Below, in pieces: positions 1-9,219 of a DNA stretch of 64,000 nt; positions within the stretch are counted from its first letter, which is position 1, and each line of letters begins with the position of its first letter. The stretch covers positions 496,001 through 560,000 of the forward strand of contig CATOTI010000001.1 of the NCBI GenBank assembly GCA_951813295.1, in the 5' to 3' direction. The position numbers were made by a program, and so were the translations under genes. Under the pieces are notes generated by a model. That model did no database searches, was not told the DNA's origin, and was given only the letters and a program-made list of their open reading frames with translations. Source of the DNA: an uncultured Pseudomonadales bacterium (GTDB taxonomy: Bacteria; Pseudomonadota; Gammaproteobacteria; Pseudomonadales; Azotimanducaceae).

Positions 1-2
1 AT

Positions 3-713
3 GTCCGCTCGGTTTATGCGCGCTATCTCGGTTGGTACGACGCCAACCCCGCACATCTCAATCCATTACCGCCCGAGGCGGGTGCGACCAAGTACGTCGA
101 GTTCATGGGTGGTGCTGGTCGGGTCGTCGAACAAGCGAAGGCGAGCTTTGATGCGGGCGAGTATCGCTGGGTGGCGGAGGTGCTCAACCACGTCATCTTC
201 GCGGATCCCGCGAATCAGGCGGCGCGCGATCTGCAGGTCGCGGCGTTCGAGCAGATGGCTTTTCAGTCTGAGTCGGCAACGTGGCGGAACGCCTATCTGC
301 AAGGCGCACAGGAACTCAAATACGGGCCGCCCGGACTACCGATGCGTACCAATCTCGCCTCGTTCAACGCGATGACGGCCGAGCAGATCGTCGATTTCAT
401 CGGTGTCCGGTTCGATCCGGACGCGTTCAGCGGCCCGGGTGGCGAACTCGTCATCCATTTCACCGACAACGACGAATCGATCGGTCTCGGAGTCGAGGAA
501 GCGGCCGTGTACATGCCCGAGGGCGTCGATCCCGCGGCGTGCCGTCTAACCGCCACCCGTTTCGTCGTCGGCTCGATCGTGACCAAAGTGTTGACACTTG
601 ATGACGGCCTGGCCGATCAGTCTGTGGCGATAAACGGCGACGACGATCTGTTGAGGCGCCTGATCGAAGCGCTTGATGGGCCGCAGTCGATGTACGCGGT
701 GGTCGAACCGTGA
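3..713 (+). CDS. Alkyl/aryl-sulfatase, C-terminal part (5' end outside window)
   Basis: The frame is open to the window edge, so the N-terminal metallo-beta-lactamase catalytic domain is not visible. The visible 236 residues begin with the family hallmark YLGWYDANPAHL. A helical dimerisation region follows (about residues 30-110) and then an SCP2-like sterol-carrier domain (about 115-236, including a GGELVIHF-type strand). This is the domain order of BDS1/YjcS/SdsA1 alkylsulfatases, which hydrolyse primary alkyl sulfate esters such as SDS to alcohol and sulfate, usually after export. The stop is followed 4 bases later by the end of a convergent CoA transferase gene. The family is secure; the substrate is not. 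Confidence 0.85.
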   Translation, partial: VRSVYARYLGWYDANPAHLNPLPPEAGATKYVEFMGGAGRVVEQAKASFDAGEYRWVAEVLNHVIFADPANQAARDLQVAAFEQMAFQSESATWRNAYLQGAQELKYGPPGLPMRTNLASFNAMTAEQIVDFIGVRFDPDAFSGPGGELVIHFTDNDESIGLGVEEAAVYMPEGVDPAACRLTATRFVVGSIVTKVLTLDDGLADQSVAINGDDDLLRRLIEALDGPQSMYAVVEP

Positions 714-717
714 GCGG

Positions 718-1920
718 TTAGCTCACGGTCCCGGCGGCGAAGAGTTCGTCGATTTCGGCCGCGGAGAGGCCCAGCTCGGCGCACACCTCGCGCGTATGCT
801 CGCCTCGATCGGGCGCGGGGCCGCGCACCGCGACATCGGCATCGCGGATCTGAAACGGTGTGTTGACGATTTCCATCGCGCCGGCCTGCTCGTGCACGAC
901 CAGCGCAAAGGCGTCGCGTTCGCGCAGCGCGGGATCTTCGACGACATCGGGTAGATCGGCGACGGGCTCCCAGATGAGCCCGACTGCATCGAGCTTTTCT
1001 CTCCAGTAATCAAGATCTTGGCTCGAGAACATCGACCGAATCTCAGGAATCAGCTCGAGCCCGTTCTGCATGAGGCCGAGCACGGTCTGGAATCGTTCAT
1101 CGTCGCGCCAATCGGGCCGCTCGACCATCTCGCAGAATTTTGGCCAGTAGTTGAGTGCCATCGGCATCACCAGCAGGATCACGCGCTCGTCGCGTGTGCG
1201 GTAGAAATTCCAGATCGGGTTCGGCGGTTCGACATGGCTCGTCTTGGCCGGTTGCAGGCGATCATAGAGCGCGCCGTTGACGTCGCTCGCGAGCGCCCAG
1301 ATACCGGTGCGTTGCAAGGTCACTTCGACGAACTGGCCTTCGCCCGTTTGATCACGCACCCGCAGGGCCGCTAGCAGGGCAGCGAGCAGGTTGAGCCCCG
1401 TCGTGCGATCGCCATAGCCGCCGCGCGATATCAGCGGGCCGTCGTCGCGGTCGCCAAAGATCGACATGGCGCCCGAGCGTGCCCAGAAGGCCGTCTGATC
1501 GAACGCCTGGCGGTCGCTGTCGGCACCGTCGGTGCCGAAACCCGACAGTACCCCGTAGACCATTCCCGGCTGGATTGCATGCACGTCCGCATCCGTCAGC
1601 CGGTAGCGTGCGAGTCGCTCGGCGGTGAGATTGGTGATGAAGATGTCGCTTTCGCGCACCAATCGATGCACGACGTCGATGCCGGCTGGGTCTTCGAGAT
1701 TGATGCACACGCCGCGCTTGCCGCGGTTGTCGAACTGATACGACGGATGCACGGCGCCGTCGCCCATGAGCGCGTCGTACATGCGCCGGTAAGTTTCTCC
1801 CCCTGGCGGCTCGACTTTGACGACCGTCGCGCCCATATCGGCCAGCAACGCGGCACAGCAGGGCGCTGCAAGCCAACTCGCGACTTCCAGTACCCGAATT
1901 CCCTCAAGCGGCGCGGTCAT
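718..1920 (-). CDS. Class III CoA transferase (CaiB/BaiF family)
   Basis: 400 residues, the usual single-domain CaiB/BaiF length. The N-terminus reads PLEGIRVLEVASWLAAP, followed by the ADMGATVVKVEPP motif typical of the family. The catalytic aspartate expected for transfer through an aspartyl-CoA anhydride is D171, in GYGDRTTG. These enzymes move CoA between short organic acids without free acyl-CoA hydrolysis. I chose the ATG at 1920 because homologues start at the MTxPLxGIRV segment; an in-frame ATG 15 bases upstream is possible. The crotonase at 1986 is divergent, so the two may share a promoter region and a CoA-ester pathway. The substrate cannot be predicted. Confidence 0.88.
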   Translation of the reverse strand: MTAPLEGIRVLEVASWLAAPCCAALLADMGATVVKVEPPGGETYRRMYDALMGDGAVHPSYQFDNRGKRGVCINLEDPAGIDVVHRLVRESDIFITNLTAERLARYRLTDADVHAIQPGMVYGVLSGFGTDGADSDRQAFDQTAFWARSGAMSIFGDRDDGPLISRGGYGDRTTGLNLLAALLAALRVRDQTGEGQFVEVTLQRTGIWALASDVNGALYDRLQPAKTSHVEPPNPIWNFYRTRDERVILLVMPMALNYWPKFCEMVERPDWRDDERFQTVLGLMQNGLELIPEIRSMFSSQDLDYWREKLDAVGLIWEPVADLPDVVEDPALRERDAFALVVHEQAGAMEIVNTPFQIRDADVAVRGPAPDRGEHTREVCAELGLSAAEIDELFAAGTVS

Positions 1921-1985
1921 CGATCGACTCCTCATGGTGCAAACGGGATCGATTGTATGATTCCGTCTTCGAAAGGGGAGCGACT

Positions 1986-2798
1986 ATGGCGGCGATAGAT
2001 ACCGGAACCGACGATCTTCTGGCCGATCTCACTGATCGGGTGCTGACGATCACCCTCAACCGGCCCGAGGCACGCAACGCCTTGTCCCCCGAACTCACCA
2101 CGGCGTTTCGACAGACGCTTAAAGATTATGACGATCACCCGGATGTCGGCGCGCTGGTCGTGACGGGGGCGGGCGGTGCGTTCTGCGCCGGCGGCGACGT
2201 CAAGGCGATGGCGTCACGCGGCGTGAACGACCAATCGCTCGAAGATCGTTTCCAGGAAACCCGGGCGCGGCATCACGAGACGGCGGGGACCATCCATCAG
2301 TTGCGGATCCCCTCGATCGCCGCGCTCCCTGGCCCCGCAGCCGGTGCCGGACTCGCGATTGCGCTCTCCTGCGACATTCGCCTCGCGGCCGATTCGGCTT
2401 TTCTCGCGACCGGCTACGCCCGGATCGGGCTTTCCGGTGACTATGGCATCGCCTGGCTCCTGACCCGTGCCGTGGGACCTTCGCGGGCGCGGGCTTTGCT
2501 GCTGACGGCGGAGCGAATCGAAGCGGAACGCGCCGCGTCGATCGGGCTCGTTCACACCGTTCACAGCGCAGACGAGCTCGCGGGGGCGGCGCAGGATATG
2601 GCGGTCCGGCTCGCCAATGGTCCGCGGCTCGCGTACGGCTATATCAAGGACAATCTCGACGAAGCGCTCCTGATCGATCATGCAACGGCCATCGATCACG
2701 AAGCGGAGCGGCTGATTCGCACGCAGAGTACGCAGGACCACAAGGAAGCGGCCCGTGCGTTCGTCGAGAAACGTGACCCCGTCTTCACGGGTCAGTAG
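1986..2798 (+). CDS. Enoyl-CoA hydratase/isomerase family protein
   Basis: 270 residues with the crotonase fold. The first oxyanion-hole segment is AFCAGGDVKAM (about 65-75) and the second is PGPAAGAGLAIALSCDIRLA (about 115-134). The position that often carries a catalytic glutamate is an aspartate here (GLSGDYG, near D152), so the reaction may be isomerisation or another crotonase chemistry rather than plain hydration. The start was set at 1986 because GAAAGGGGAG lies just upstream; an in-frame ATG at 1953 has no such site. It diverges from the CoA transferase at 718-1920 and precedes the symporter on the same strand by 22 bases. Confidence 0.88.
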   Translation: MAAIDTGTDDLLADLTDRVLTITLNRPEARNALSPELTTAFRQTLKDYDDHPDVGALVVTGAGGAFCAGGDVKAMASRGVNDQSLEDRFQETRARHHETAGTIHQLRIPSIAALPGPAAGAGLAIALSCDIRLAADSAFLATGYARIGLSGDYGIAWLLTRAVGPSRARALLLTAERIEAERAASIGLVHTVHSADELAGAAQDMAVRLANGPRLAYGYIKDNLDEALLIDHATAIDHEAERLIRTQSTQDHKEAARAFVEKRDPVFTGQ

Positions 2799-2820
2799 CC
2801 GCCCGCGGCCGAGTCGTTAG

Positions 2821-4203
2821 ATGGTCGTCATCGGGCTTCTCGTTTTCGCGCTTCTGATCGCGGCGATCGTTCGCTATACGGTGGAATGGTCGCTGCCCCG
2901 CAAGACACTCTTTGGCCTGGTCCTCGGGATCGCGTTCGGCGCGGTGCTGCAGACGGTCGGTGGATTCGGCGTCGATTCGACCGCCATCGCGACCATGATC
3001 GACTGGATCAACGTCGTCGGGACTTCCTACGTGAAGCTCCTCAAGATGATCGTCGTCCCGCTCGTGCTCGTGATGATCCTGGCGGCGGTGTTCAAAACCC
3101 GCGCCTTTGCCGCGATGGGGCGGATCGGCGGGATGGTCATTGGTCTCCTGGTCGCGACCACCGTGGTCTCGGCCCTGATCGGGGTTGGGGCGGTAGCGCT
3201 TTTCGATCTTTCGGCGGAAGGCATCGTGACTGGCGATCTCGACGCGGGATCGCGAGAAGCGGCGCGGCTCGAGGTCGTCGAGCCGCGCGCTGATGTGATC
3301 GATGATCTGAGCTTTCCTGATCTCCTCGTTCGATTCGTTCCCGACAACATCTTCGAGGATCTGGCCGGACTTCGACCGACTTCGGTGATTGCGGTGGTGC
3401 TCTTCGCGGCGCTGTTGGGGCTTGCTTGCATTCGGGTGGCTAACCGCGACGAGGGGAGAGCGGCCGCGATCGAGCAGTTCATCGACACCGCGCAGTCGAT
3501 CGTGCTCGAACTCACGCAGTGGGTGCTGCGTCTCACCCCCTACGGTGTGCTCGCACTCATGGTGAAGGTCTCGGCGAGTGCGAGTTGGGCCGATGTCATT
3601 CGGCTCGGTGGGTTCATCGTCGCGTCGTATGTCGCGATCGCGGCGATGTTCCTCGTGCATTTCGCCATGCTGATGCTCGTCCGCTTGCCGATCGCCGCCT
3701 ACCTGCGCGACACGTGGTCGGTTCTCACTTTCGCCTTTGCCTCGCGCAGTTCGGCCGCGACGATTCCGATGAACGTCGACGCGCAGGTCAACCGGCTCGG
3801 CGTGCCAGAACCGATCGCCAATGTGGCCGCGAGTTTCGGTGCAACGATCGGTCAGAACGGCTGCGCTGGCGTCTATCCCGCGATGCTTGCTGTGATGGTG
3901 GCGCCATCGGTCGGCATCGATCCCTGGACGGTCGAGTTTCTCGCGACGCTCGTGGCCGTCGTCGCGATCAGCTCGTTCGGGGTTGCAGGCGTCGGCGGAG
4001 GCGCGACATTCGCCGCCCTTCTGGTCCTTCCCGCACTGGGGTTGCCCGTCGTGATCGTCGCGCTCCTGATATCGATCGAACCCCTGATCGACATGGCGCG
4101 TACGGCCCTCAATGTGAACGGTGCGATGACGACCGGCGTATTGACGGCACGATGGGTCGAAGTCGAGAACTCCGTTGAAACCGTGGAGGTTGGTACACAA
4201 TGA
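2821..4203 (+). CDS. Dicarboxylate/amino acid:cation symporter, TcyP/YdjN-like
   Basis: 460-residue polytopic inner-membrane carrier of the DAACS family. The serine-rich re-entrant loop SRSSAATIPMNV starts near S308. It is followed by RLGVPEPIANVAASFGATIGQ (the start of the NGCAGVYPAML region), which resembles the cystine symporter TcyP/YdjN more closely than GltP or DctA. The expected role is Na+- or H+-coupled uptake of cystine or a related amino acid. Its TGA overlaps the ATG of the next gene by 4 bases (ATGA), so translation of the two is probably coupled. Cystine specificity is inferred from remembered motif similarity only. Confidence 0.87.
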   Translation: MVVIGLLVFALLIAAIVRYTVEWSLPRKTLFGLVLGIAFGAVLQTVGGFGVDSTAIATMIDWINVVGTSYVKLLKMIVVPLVLVMILAAVFKTRAFAAMGRIGGMVIGLLVATTVVSALIGVGAVALFDLSAEGIVTGDLDAGSREAARLEVVEPRADVIDDLSFPDLLVRFVPDNIFEDLAGLRPTSVIAVVLFAALLGLACIRVANRDEGRAAAIEQFIDTAQSIVLELTQWVLRLTPYGVLALMVKVSASASWADVIRLGGFIVASYVAIAAMFLVHFAMLMLVRLPIAAYLRDTWSVLTFAFASRSSAATIPMNVDAQVNRLGVPEPIANVAASFGATIGQNGCAGVYPAMLAVMVAPSVGIDPWTVEFLATLVAVVAISSFGVAGVGGGATFAALLVLPALGLPVVIVALLISIEPLIDMARTALNVNGAMTTGVLTARWVEVENSVETVEVGTQ

Positions 4204-5135
4204 CACTTCATTTTCCGGGCGAAGACTGGGCACACGCCGATCCCGAAGCCGCAGGCATCGCGCCGACCGCCCTCGAGCGCGCCACCGAGACGATCTTCTC
4301 GATCGAGGAGCGCTACGGCTTCCTCGTGAGTGTCGACGGGCAGATCGTGCATGAACACTACGTGGAGGGGCCTGAGTCCACGAACCGTATCTTTTCTCTG
4401 ACGAAGGGCCTCGGCGCAACCTTGGTCGGTGTGGCCGTTGAGAAGGGGCTGTTGTCCGTCGACGACCACGTTGCGAACTGGTTGCCCGTACGGCACCCCG
4501 ACATCGTCGAAGATGCCCGCATCCTGCATCTGCTCAACATGAGCGCCCATGCCGAACCTGCCGGGTCCGGGTGGGCTTACAACAGTGCTAAAATCCTCAA
4601 TTCGCTGCCCGGCATCCTCTGGCATGCGTCCGGAATCCCACCGGTCGAGTTCTACGACCGATACCTCCGGGCGCGGATCGGGTTTTCGTTCGATTGGCCC
4701 GCCAACGAGCACGGTTGGATCCAGATCGGCAGTCGCGGACCATTGCCCGTGATCGAGGCGACGCATCGCGATATCGCAAGACTCGGTCTCTTGTGGATGA
4801 ATCGTGGCGAGTGGAACGGTGACGTCGTGATGCCCGCCGACTACGTCGAGGCGGGCCTTCGAGCGCCTCACGCGCAAGTGAACAGCGCCTACGGATACCT
4901 CTGGTGGCTCAATCGCGCGGATGGCCGCTGGCGAACGACCGGTAAGCGCAGCGGCACTGGCCGGTGGTTCCCAGACGCGCCGGAACGCATGTTCCTGGGA
5001 CTCGGGGCTCGGGGAAAGGTACTCGTCGTGCTGCCGGAAGAGCGTGTCGTGGCCGTGACAATGGGCGATACGCCGCAGGAGCAATCGGCCAATTATCTCG
5101 AGACGATCGTCGGCGCCGTCATGTCGTTGGTCTGA
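4200..5135 (+). CDS. Serine hydrolase of the beta-lactamase/esterase EstB fold
   Basis: 311 residues. The nucleophile motif SxxK is S66-L-T-K69 and the second motif is Y127-N-S, as in class C-like esterases and 6-aminohexanoate-dimer hydrolases. No signal peptide is evident, so it is probably cytoplasmic. The start overlaps the stop of the cystine-type symporter by 4 bases, which suggests that the hydrolase acts on something the symporter imports, for example an amide or ester of an amino acid. This is inference. True beta-lactamase activity is unlikely given the absence of an export signal. Confidence 0.8.
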   Translation: MTLHFPGEDWAHADPEAAGIAPTALERATETIFSIEERYGFLVSVDGQIVHEHYVEGPESTNRIFSLTKGLGATLVGVAVEKGLLSVDDHVANWLPVRHPDIVEDARILHLLNMSAHAEPAGSGWAYNSAKILNSLPGILWHASGIPPVEFYDRYLRARIGFSFDWPANEHGWIQIGSRGPLPVIEATHRDIARLGLLWMNRGEWNGDVVMPADYVEAGLRAPHAQVNSAYGYLWWLNRADGRWRTTGKRSGTGRWFPDAPERMFLGLGARGKVLVVLPEERVVAVTMGDTPQEQSANYLETIVGAVMSLV

Positions 5136-5150
5136 CGGCGCCGAACGAGG

Positions 5151-5924
5151 TCAATCGCGCAAGTACCAACGAACGCCGCAGATATCCACCTGATCGTCCG
5201 CGACGTAGCACCCGCGTGCTTCAGCCGTCTCGAGAATGTGGTCACGATTCGCGACCTTGATGTCGAGCCCGCCGAGGCCGGGTCCCCGGCCGTCGGACGC
5301 TTCGACGAATCGGACGGATGCGTTGTTGAACTCCATGAACGGCACCACGCCGTCGCGTTGTAGCGGCAGACCGGCGACACCAGCCCAGAGTTCGGCGAGT
5401 GCGATCGGATCGTCGCCTTGCAGCTCAACGGCGGTCCAGTCGATCGTCACGTCTTGCTTCACCTTATCTTCCCAGCCGAGGCCGCCAACGGGGTGCCAGT
5501 AGCCTTCGAAGTCGTTGTATTGGTCGCACTCGAGTTCGAAGAAAGCCGCCTTCAGATCGCCGGGATGAAGCTGACAATTTCGCCAGTCACCACGATGCGC
5601 CTCGTGCGCCACCCGCACGCCGTTGTCGAGGGCACTTTGGCGAATCGTCTGGAACGTCTCGAAGCTGTCTTGCTGGGTAATCACCATATAGCCGCCGTCC
5701 CCGTTGCGACGATCGAGATAGCGACCCCCGGCCGTGTTCTCTTCGATGGGTGCGACGACCTCGAGGAAATTGACGCCGATCGGCAGCAGCGTGTTTTCGA
5801 GGCCGAAGGCACCGACGCCGGGATCGACGTAGCACCGATTGATGCCGAGGATTTCAGTCAGATCCTCGAGCACGGGCTCGAGTTCTCTGGCAACGAGACA
5901 AATCTGGCGTAGCTGGATCGTCAT
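5151..5924 (-). CDS. VOC (glyoxalase/dioxygenase fold) family protein
   Basis: 257 residues with two betaalphabetabetabeta modules. The N-terminal one begins with MTIQLRQICLVARELEP and the C-terminal one with DVTIDWTAVELQGDDP. The fold is that of vicinal-oxygen-chelate proteins (glyoxalase I, extradiol dioxygenases). The metal ligands cannot be assigned with confidence, so the reaction is unknown. The stop codon lies 15 bases from the end of the convergent hydrolase. The upstream neighbour on the same strand is the PhyH-type oxygenase at 5985-6902, 60 bases away, so the two may be cotranscribed. Confidence 0.7.
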   Translation of the reverse strand: MTIQLRQICLVARELEPVLEDLTEILGINRCYVDPGVGAFGLENTLLPIGVNFLEVVAPIEENTAGGRYLDRRNGDGGYMVITQQDSFETFQTIRQSALDNGVRVAHEAHRGDWRNCQLHPGDLKAAFFELECDQYNDFEGYWHPVGGLGWEDKVKQDVTIDWTAVELQGDDPIALAELWAGVAGLPLQRDGVVPFMEFNNASVRFVEASDGRGPGLGGLDIKVANRDHILETAEARGCYVADDQVDICGVRWYLRD

Positions 5925-5984
5925 GGTGGGTCCGAATCGATGAAGGAACGAGGCTTTATGCTGACGTAACTCTTGACCGTTCGG

Positions 5985-6902
5985 CTAGCGTTGACGTGCG
6001 CCGTCGACCCTGGCAGCGGCGCGCCAATCGGCGACTTCCTCCCGCAGCGCAATCAGCTCCTGGCGCTCTGCCTGCATGCGCGACCACACCGCCGCCGTTC
6101 GCTCGTCGGGGCCGAACGCGCTCGGCGGCATCAGGAGTTCTCGCTGTGGGTCCGTGAGACCGGGGTAGTCGTCGGCGTTGTAGAAGCACGGTGCCCAGGC
6201 GACGGCGTGCGGCGAGTATTTGTAGAAAACGGTACGGCGTTCGTTTTCACCTTCCCATGGCACGGTGCCGTGAGCGCAGGCTTCCGTGAAGATGATCGCG
6301 TCACCAGCGTTGACGGCGACACGATCGACGCATTCGGGAATGTCGGCCTGTGTGTCAGAGAGTTTCCAGTCGCTCGGCAGCTCGAAGTTCACCTTGTGGC
6401 TGCCGGGGACACACGCGAAGCCACCTTCGCCGGCCGCGACGTCGTCGAGTTCGAAGGCGACCGAAACCAGGCCGTTGTAGAACTTGCCGTTGTTGTAGCG
6501 ATAGAAGCACTGCCCGCCATCCGTCGGTCCGACGAGATCGGTCGGTCCGCCTGCGCCCTGGCCACCACCGTGCAGATAGAGCTTCCCCGGCCGTGAGCGA
6601 TTGACGATGTTGATGTAGTCGTGGTCGAGCCGGTAGTTCCGCCCGAGCAACGTCTCGAGATAGGGCGCGATTGTCGGCAAATCGATGAGATCGACGTAGC
6701 TTCCGCCCCAACTGATCAGCGAAGCCGCCGACCAGGCGTCACCCGTCAGTTCAGTGCGATCGGATCCAAAGTGCGCTCGATCGCCTCGCTCGCGTTCCGC
6801 TTCCAGCCGATCGGAAAGATCCGCGACCTGCGCGGGCGTGATGGCGTCACGGACGATGAGATATCCACGGAGGTCGAAGAGGTACTTTTCGGTGAGATCC
6901 AC
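5985..6902 (-). CDS. Phytanoyl-CoA dioxygenase (PhyH) family protein with an HxG site
   Basis: 305 residues with the double-stranded beta-helix signature of PhyH proteins: LDDVAAGEGGFACVPGSHK in the centre, the distal histidine H211 in EACAHGTVPW, and an arginine pair at 222-223 suited to binding 2-oxoglutarate. The proximal metal motif, normally HxD/E, reads H111-G-G113 in LYLHGGG, so the carboxylate ligand is missing at the expected place. That pattern occurs in Fe(II) halogenases, but I also recall environmental PhyH proteins with LHGG, so it may be a clade feature with the carboxylate supplied elsewhere (D122 is nearby). Substrate unknown. Confidence 0.78.
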   Translation of the reverse strand: MDLTEKYLFDLRGYLIVRDAITPAQVADLSDRLEAERERGDRAHFGSDRTELTGDAWSAASLISWGGSYVDLIDLPTIAPYLETLLGRNYRLDHDYINIVNRSRPGKLYLHGGGQGAGGPTDLVGPTDGGQCFYRYNNGKFYNGLVSVAFELDDVAAGEGGFACVPGSHKVNFELPSDWKLSDTQADIPECVDRVAVNAGDAIIFTEACAHGTVPWEGENERRTVFYKYSPHAVAWAPCFYNADDYPGLTDPQRELLMPPSAFGPDERTAAVWSRMQAERQELIALREEVADWRAAARVDGARQR

Positions 6903-6997
6903 GGGCGTGTCGGAGTAACGGGGAAGCGGATCAGCATAGGTGATCTAAACGGCGCCCGGCTACGATGCGCTCCAGTGAAAGCCAGGAGATGGCGAAG

Positions 6998-7891
6998 ATG
7001 GCGGACCACAATATCGACGGCGAAACGATCTACGAGGAGCGCGACGGGATCGCGATCATTGCGATCAACCGCCCTGAGAAGAAAAACACCCTCACGAACG
7101 ATGTGATTCAGGGCATCGAAGACGGGATTGATCGCGCGACGCGATCCCCGGACGTCGCCGCGATCATCATTCGCGGGATCGGCGATACGCTGACCGCAGG
7201 TTACGACCTCACCAACCAGGGTGAATGGGATACGCCTTACGGGGCGCCGTGGGTCGATCACCGCGAAGGCGCCTGGGATCCCGTGCGTGACCTCCAGTTC
7301 ATGGGCAACAACGTCCGTCGCTTCATGCGTATCTGGCAATGCCCGAAACCCGTCCTTGGTGAGATCAAGGGCTGGGCAATCGGTGGTGCAACGGACCTCA
7401 TCCTCTGTTGCGATCAGCTCTACATGGCGAGTGACGCGCATATCGGCTATGCGCCGAGCCGCGTTTACGGCACCCCCACGACGATGCTCTGGGTCTATCG
7501 GCTCAATCTCGAGCACGCCAAACAGTTTCTGCTGACAGGCCGCGCCATCGATGCCGCAACGGCGTATCGGATCGGCCTGGTCTCGAACGTCGTCGAACCG
7601 GACGAATTGGCCGGTTTTATCGAGCAGGAGGCCCGGCTCTTCACGCACATCCCGGCGAATCAGCTCGCGCTGAACAAGCTACTCATCAACCAGGCGTACG
7701 AGAACATGGGCCTACAGACGACACAGCTTCTCGGCACGCTCTTCGATGGCATCACGCGCCATACGGAGGAGGCGTATCGATGGCGTGAATCGTTTGCCGA
7801 GAAAGGCTTCCGGCAAACGATTCGTGATCGCGACGCGCCGTGGCAGGACTACGGCGAAGGCCGTAGCGCCGACGACGTCGCTGACGACTAG
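6998..7891 (+). CDS. Enoyl-CoA hydratase/isomerase family protein
   Basis: 297 residues, crotonase superfamily. Visible motifs are the N-terminal IAIIAINRPEKKN, an oxyanion segment LTAGYDL (about 65-71, in place of the usual FSAGxDL) and GWAIGGATDLILCCD. I chose the ATG at 6998 because AGGAG lies 9 bases upstream; the in-frame ATGs at 6965 and 6989 have no well-spaced site. Its stop codon shares the palindrome CTAG with the stop of the convergent carbonic-anhydrase-like gene (4-base overlap). The specific acyl-CoA substrate is not predictable. Confidence 0.85.
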   Translation: MADHNIDGETIYEERDGIAIIAINRPEKKNTLTNDVIQGIEDGIDRATRSPDVAAIIIRGIGDTLTAGYDLTNQGEWDTPYGAPWVDHREGAWDPVRDLQFMGNNVRRFMRIWQCPKPVLGEIKGWAIGGATDLILCCDQLYMASDAHIGYAPSRVYGTPTTMLWVYRLNLEHAKQFLLTGRAIDAATAYRIGLVSNVVEPDELAGFIEQEARLFTHIPANQLALNKLLINQAYENMGLQTTQLLGTLFDGITRHTEEAYRWRESFAEKGFRQTIRDRDAPWQDYGEGRSADDVADD

Positions 7892-8445
7892 ATTTCGATC
7901 CCGAAATCGCGCAGGTGGCGGTTCTTGGTGTCGACGTAGTGCCCGGCCGTGTAGACGAAGTAGCCGAGTTCGTCCTCGGTCAGCGGTCGAGCCTGGCGCA
8001 CGGGATTGCCGAAGTAGAGATAGCCCGATTCGAGGGTCTTGCCGGGTGGCACCAGCGTTCCGGCGCCGATCATCACGTCACTTTCGACCACCACGTCGTC
8101 AAGAATGCGGGCGCCAATGCCGACGAGCACCCGATCGTGGATCGTGCAGCCATGCAGCGTGACCGAATGGCCGACGACGACGTCGCTACCGATGATCGTC
8201 GGGCTGCCACCCGGGCTGAACGGACCGTCATGCGTGCAGTGCACGACCGACCCATCCTGGATGCTCGTACGCTCGCCGATCACGATCGGCAGCATGTCGC
8301 CGCGAACGACGGTACAGGGCCAGATCGACGAGTCATCGCCGATCGTGACATCGCCGGAAACGACGGCACTCGGATCGATGAAAACCCGTTCGCCGAGTGC
8401 GGGTGCCACGCCTTCGAGGCTTCGGACTGAGAGGTTCGTGTACAT
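7888..8445 (-). CDS. Gamma-carbonic-anhydrase-like hexapeptide-repeat protein (PaaY/YrdA type)
   Basis: 185 residues forming a left-handed beta-helix of hexapeptide repeats (for example IGDDSSIWPCTVVRGD and VGIGARILDDVVVES). The histidine pattern of gamma-class carbonic anhydrases is visible: H69 in SVVHCTHDG and H93 and H98 in VGHSVTLHGC. Members either hydrate CO2 or, like PaaY, act on CoA thioesters in catabolic pathways. The second option fits the CoA-rich neighbourhood but is inference. The start lies 3 bases after the stop of the SDR gene, which indicates one operon. Confidence 0.82.
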   Translation of the reverse strand: MYTNLSVRSLEGVAPALGERVFIDPSAVVSGDVTIGDDSSIWPCTVVRGDMLPIVIGERTSIQDGSVVHCTHDGPFSPGGSPTIIGSDVVVGHSVTLHGCTIHDRVLVGIGARILDDVVVESDVMIGAGTLVPPGKTLESGYLYFGNPVRQARPLTEDELGYFVYTAGHYVDTKNRHLRDFGIEI

Positions 8446-8448
8446 CGT

Positions 8449-9219
8449 CTAGCTCTTCGGTCGCGGGGCAGCGCCGACGCGCGCCATGCCACCGTCCACG
8501 GCGACCACCTCGCCCGTCATATAGCGCGAAGCATCGGACGCAAAGAACAGCACAACGTCGCCGATGTCATCGCCGAAGCCCCAGCGTTTGAGCGCGATCT
8601 GATCTTCCATCTGCTCGATCAAGCCCGGGATGTTGTTGCGGTTGTCTTCCCAGATCGCGGTGGCGATGAGTCCTGGACAGATGGCGTTCACGCGGATGTT
8701 TTTCGGCCCCCAATCGGCGGCGAGCGCACGCGTCATGGCGTCGACGGCGCCCTTGGTTCCGGCGTAGGCGACCCGCCCGAGCGGACCGCGCAGGCTCGCG
8801 ATCGAGGAGATGTTGACGATCGAACCGCCGCCGCGCGCGGCCATGCTCGGTCCCAGGCCGAGTGTCAGCATGAGCAGGGATCGGACGTTGATCGAAAAGA
8901 CGAGGTCGAAATCTTCCTCGGTCAGAAGATCGGGCGTACGTCGCATCGGGATGCCGGCGTTGTTGACGAGGATGTCGACGCCTTCGACGTGGCGGAGCAC
9001 CTCTTCCGCCAGCGCCGTCCCGGCACGGGCTGGCGCCAGGTCCGACTCGATGATGATCGGATCGTTGCCGAGTTGTGCCGCCACGCGCTCCATATCGCTC
9101 ACCGTCCGGCCGGTGAGGACGACGCGCGCGCCCGCGGCGTCGAGGGCTTTGGCGCTCGACTCGCCGATACCGCGACTTGCGCCGGTCACTACCGCGATTT
9201 TGCCGTTCAGATCCGTCAT
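8449..9219 (-). CDS. Short-chain dehydrogenase/reductase (SDR)
   Basis: 256 residues, classical SDR. The cofactor motif TGASRGIG is at 12-19, NNAG at 86-89, and the catalytic residues N111, S139, Y152 and K156 (YAGTK) are all present. It probably oxidises or reduces a secondary alcohol or 3-hydroxyacyl group with NAD(P). The ATG at 9219 was chosen because it immediately precedes the first beta strand; the frame is open further upstream but that part does not look coding. It is the first gene of a two-gene unit with the carbonic-anhydrase-like protein. Confidence 0.9.
   Translation of the reverse strand: MTDLNGKIAVVTGASRGIGESSAKALDAAGARVVLTGRTVSDMERVAAQLGNDPIIIESDLAPARAGTALAEEVLRHVEGVDILVNNAGIPMRRTPDLLTEEDFDLVFSINVRSLLMLTLGLGPSMAARGGGSIVNISSIASLRGPLGRVAYAGTKGAVDAMTRALAADWGPKNIRVNAICPGLIATAIWEDNRNNIPGLIEQMEDQIALKRWGFGDDIGDVVLFFASDASRYMTGEVVAVDGGMARVGAAPRPKS

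Noticed and set aside
4200..5135. Antibiotic-resistance beta-lactamase
   Set aside because: No signal peptide, and the motifs fit EstB-type esterases or amidohydrolases rather than periplasmic beta-lactamases.
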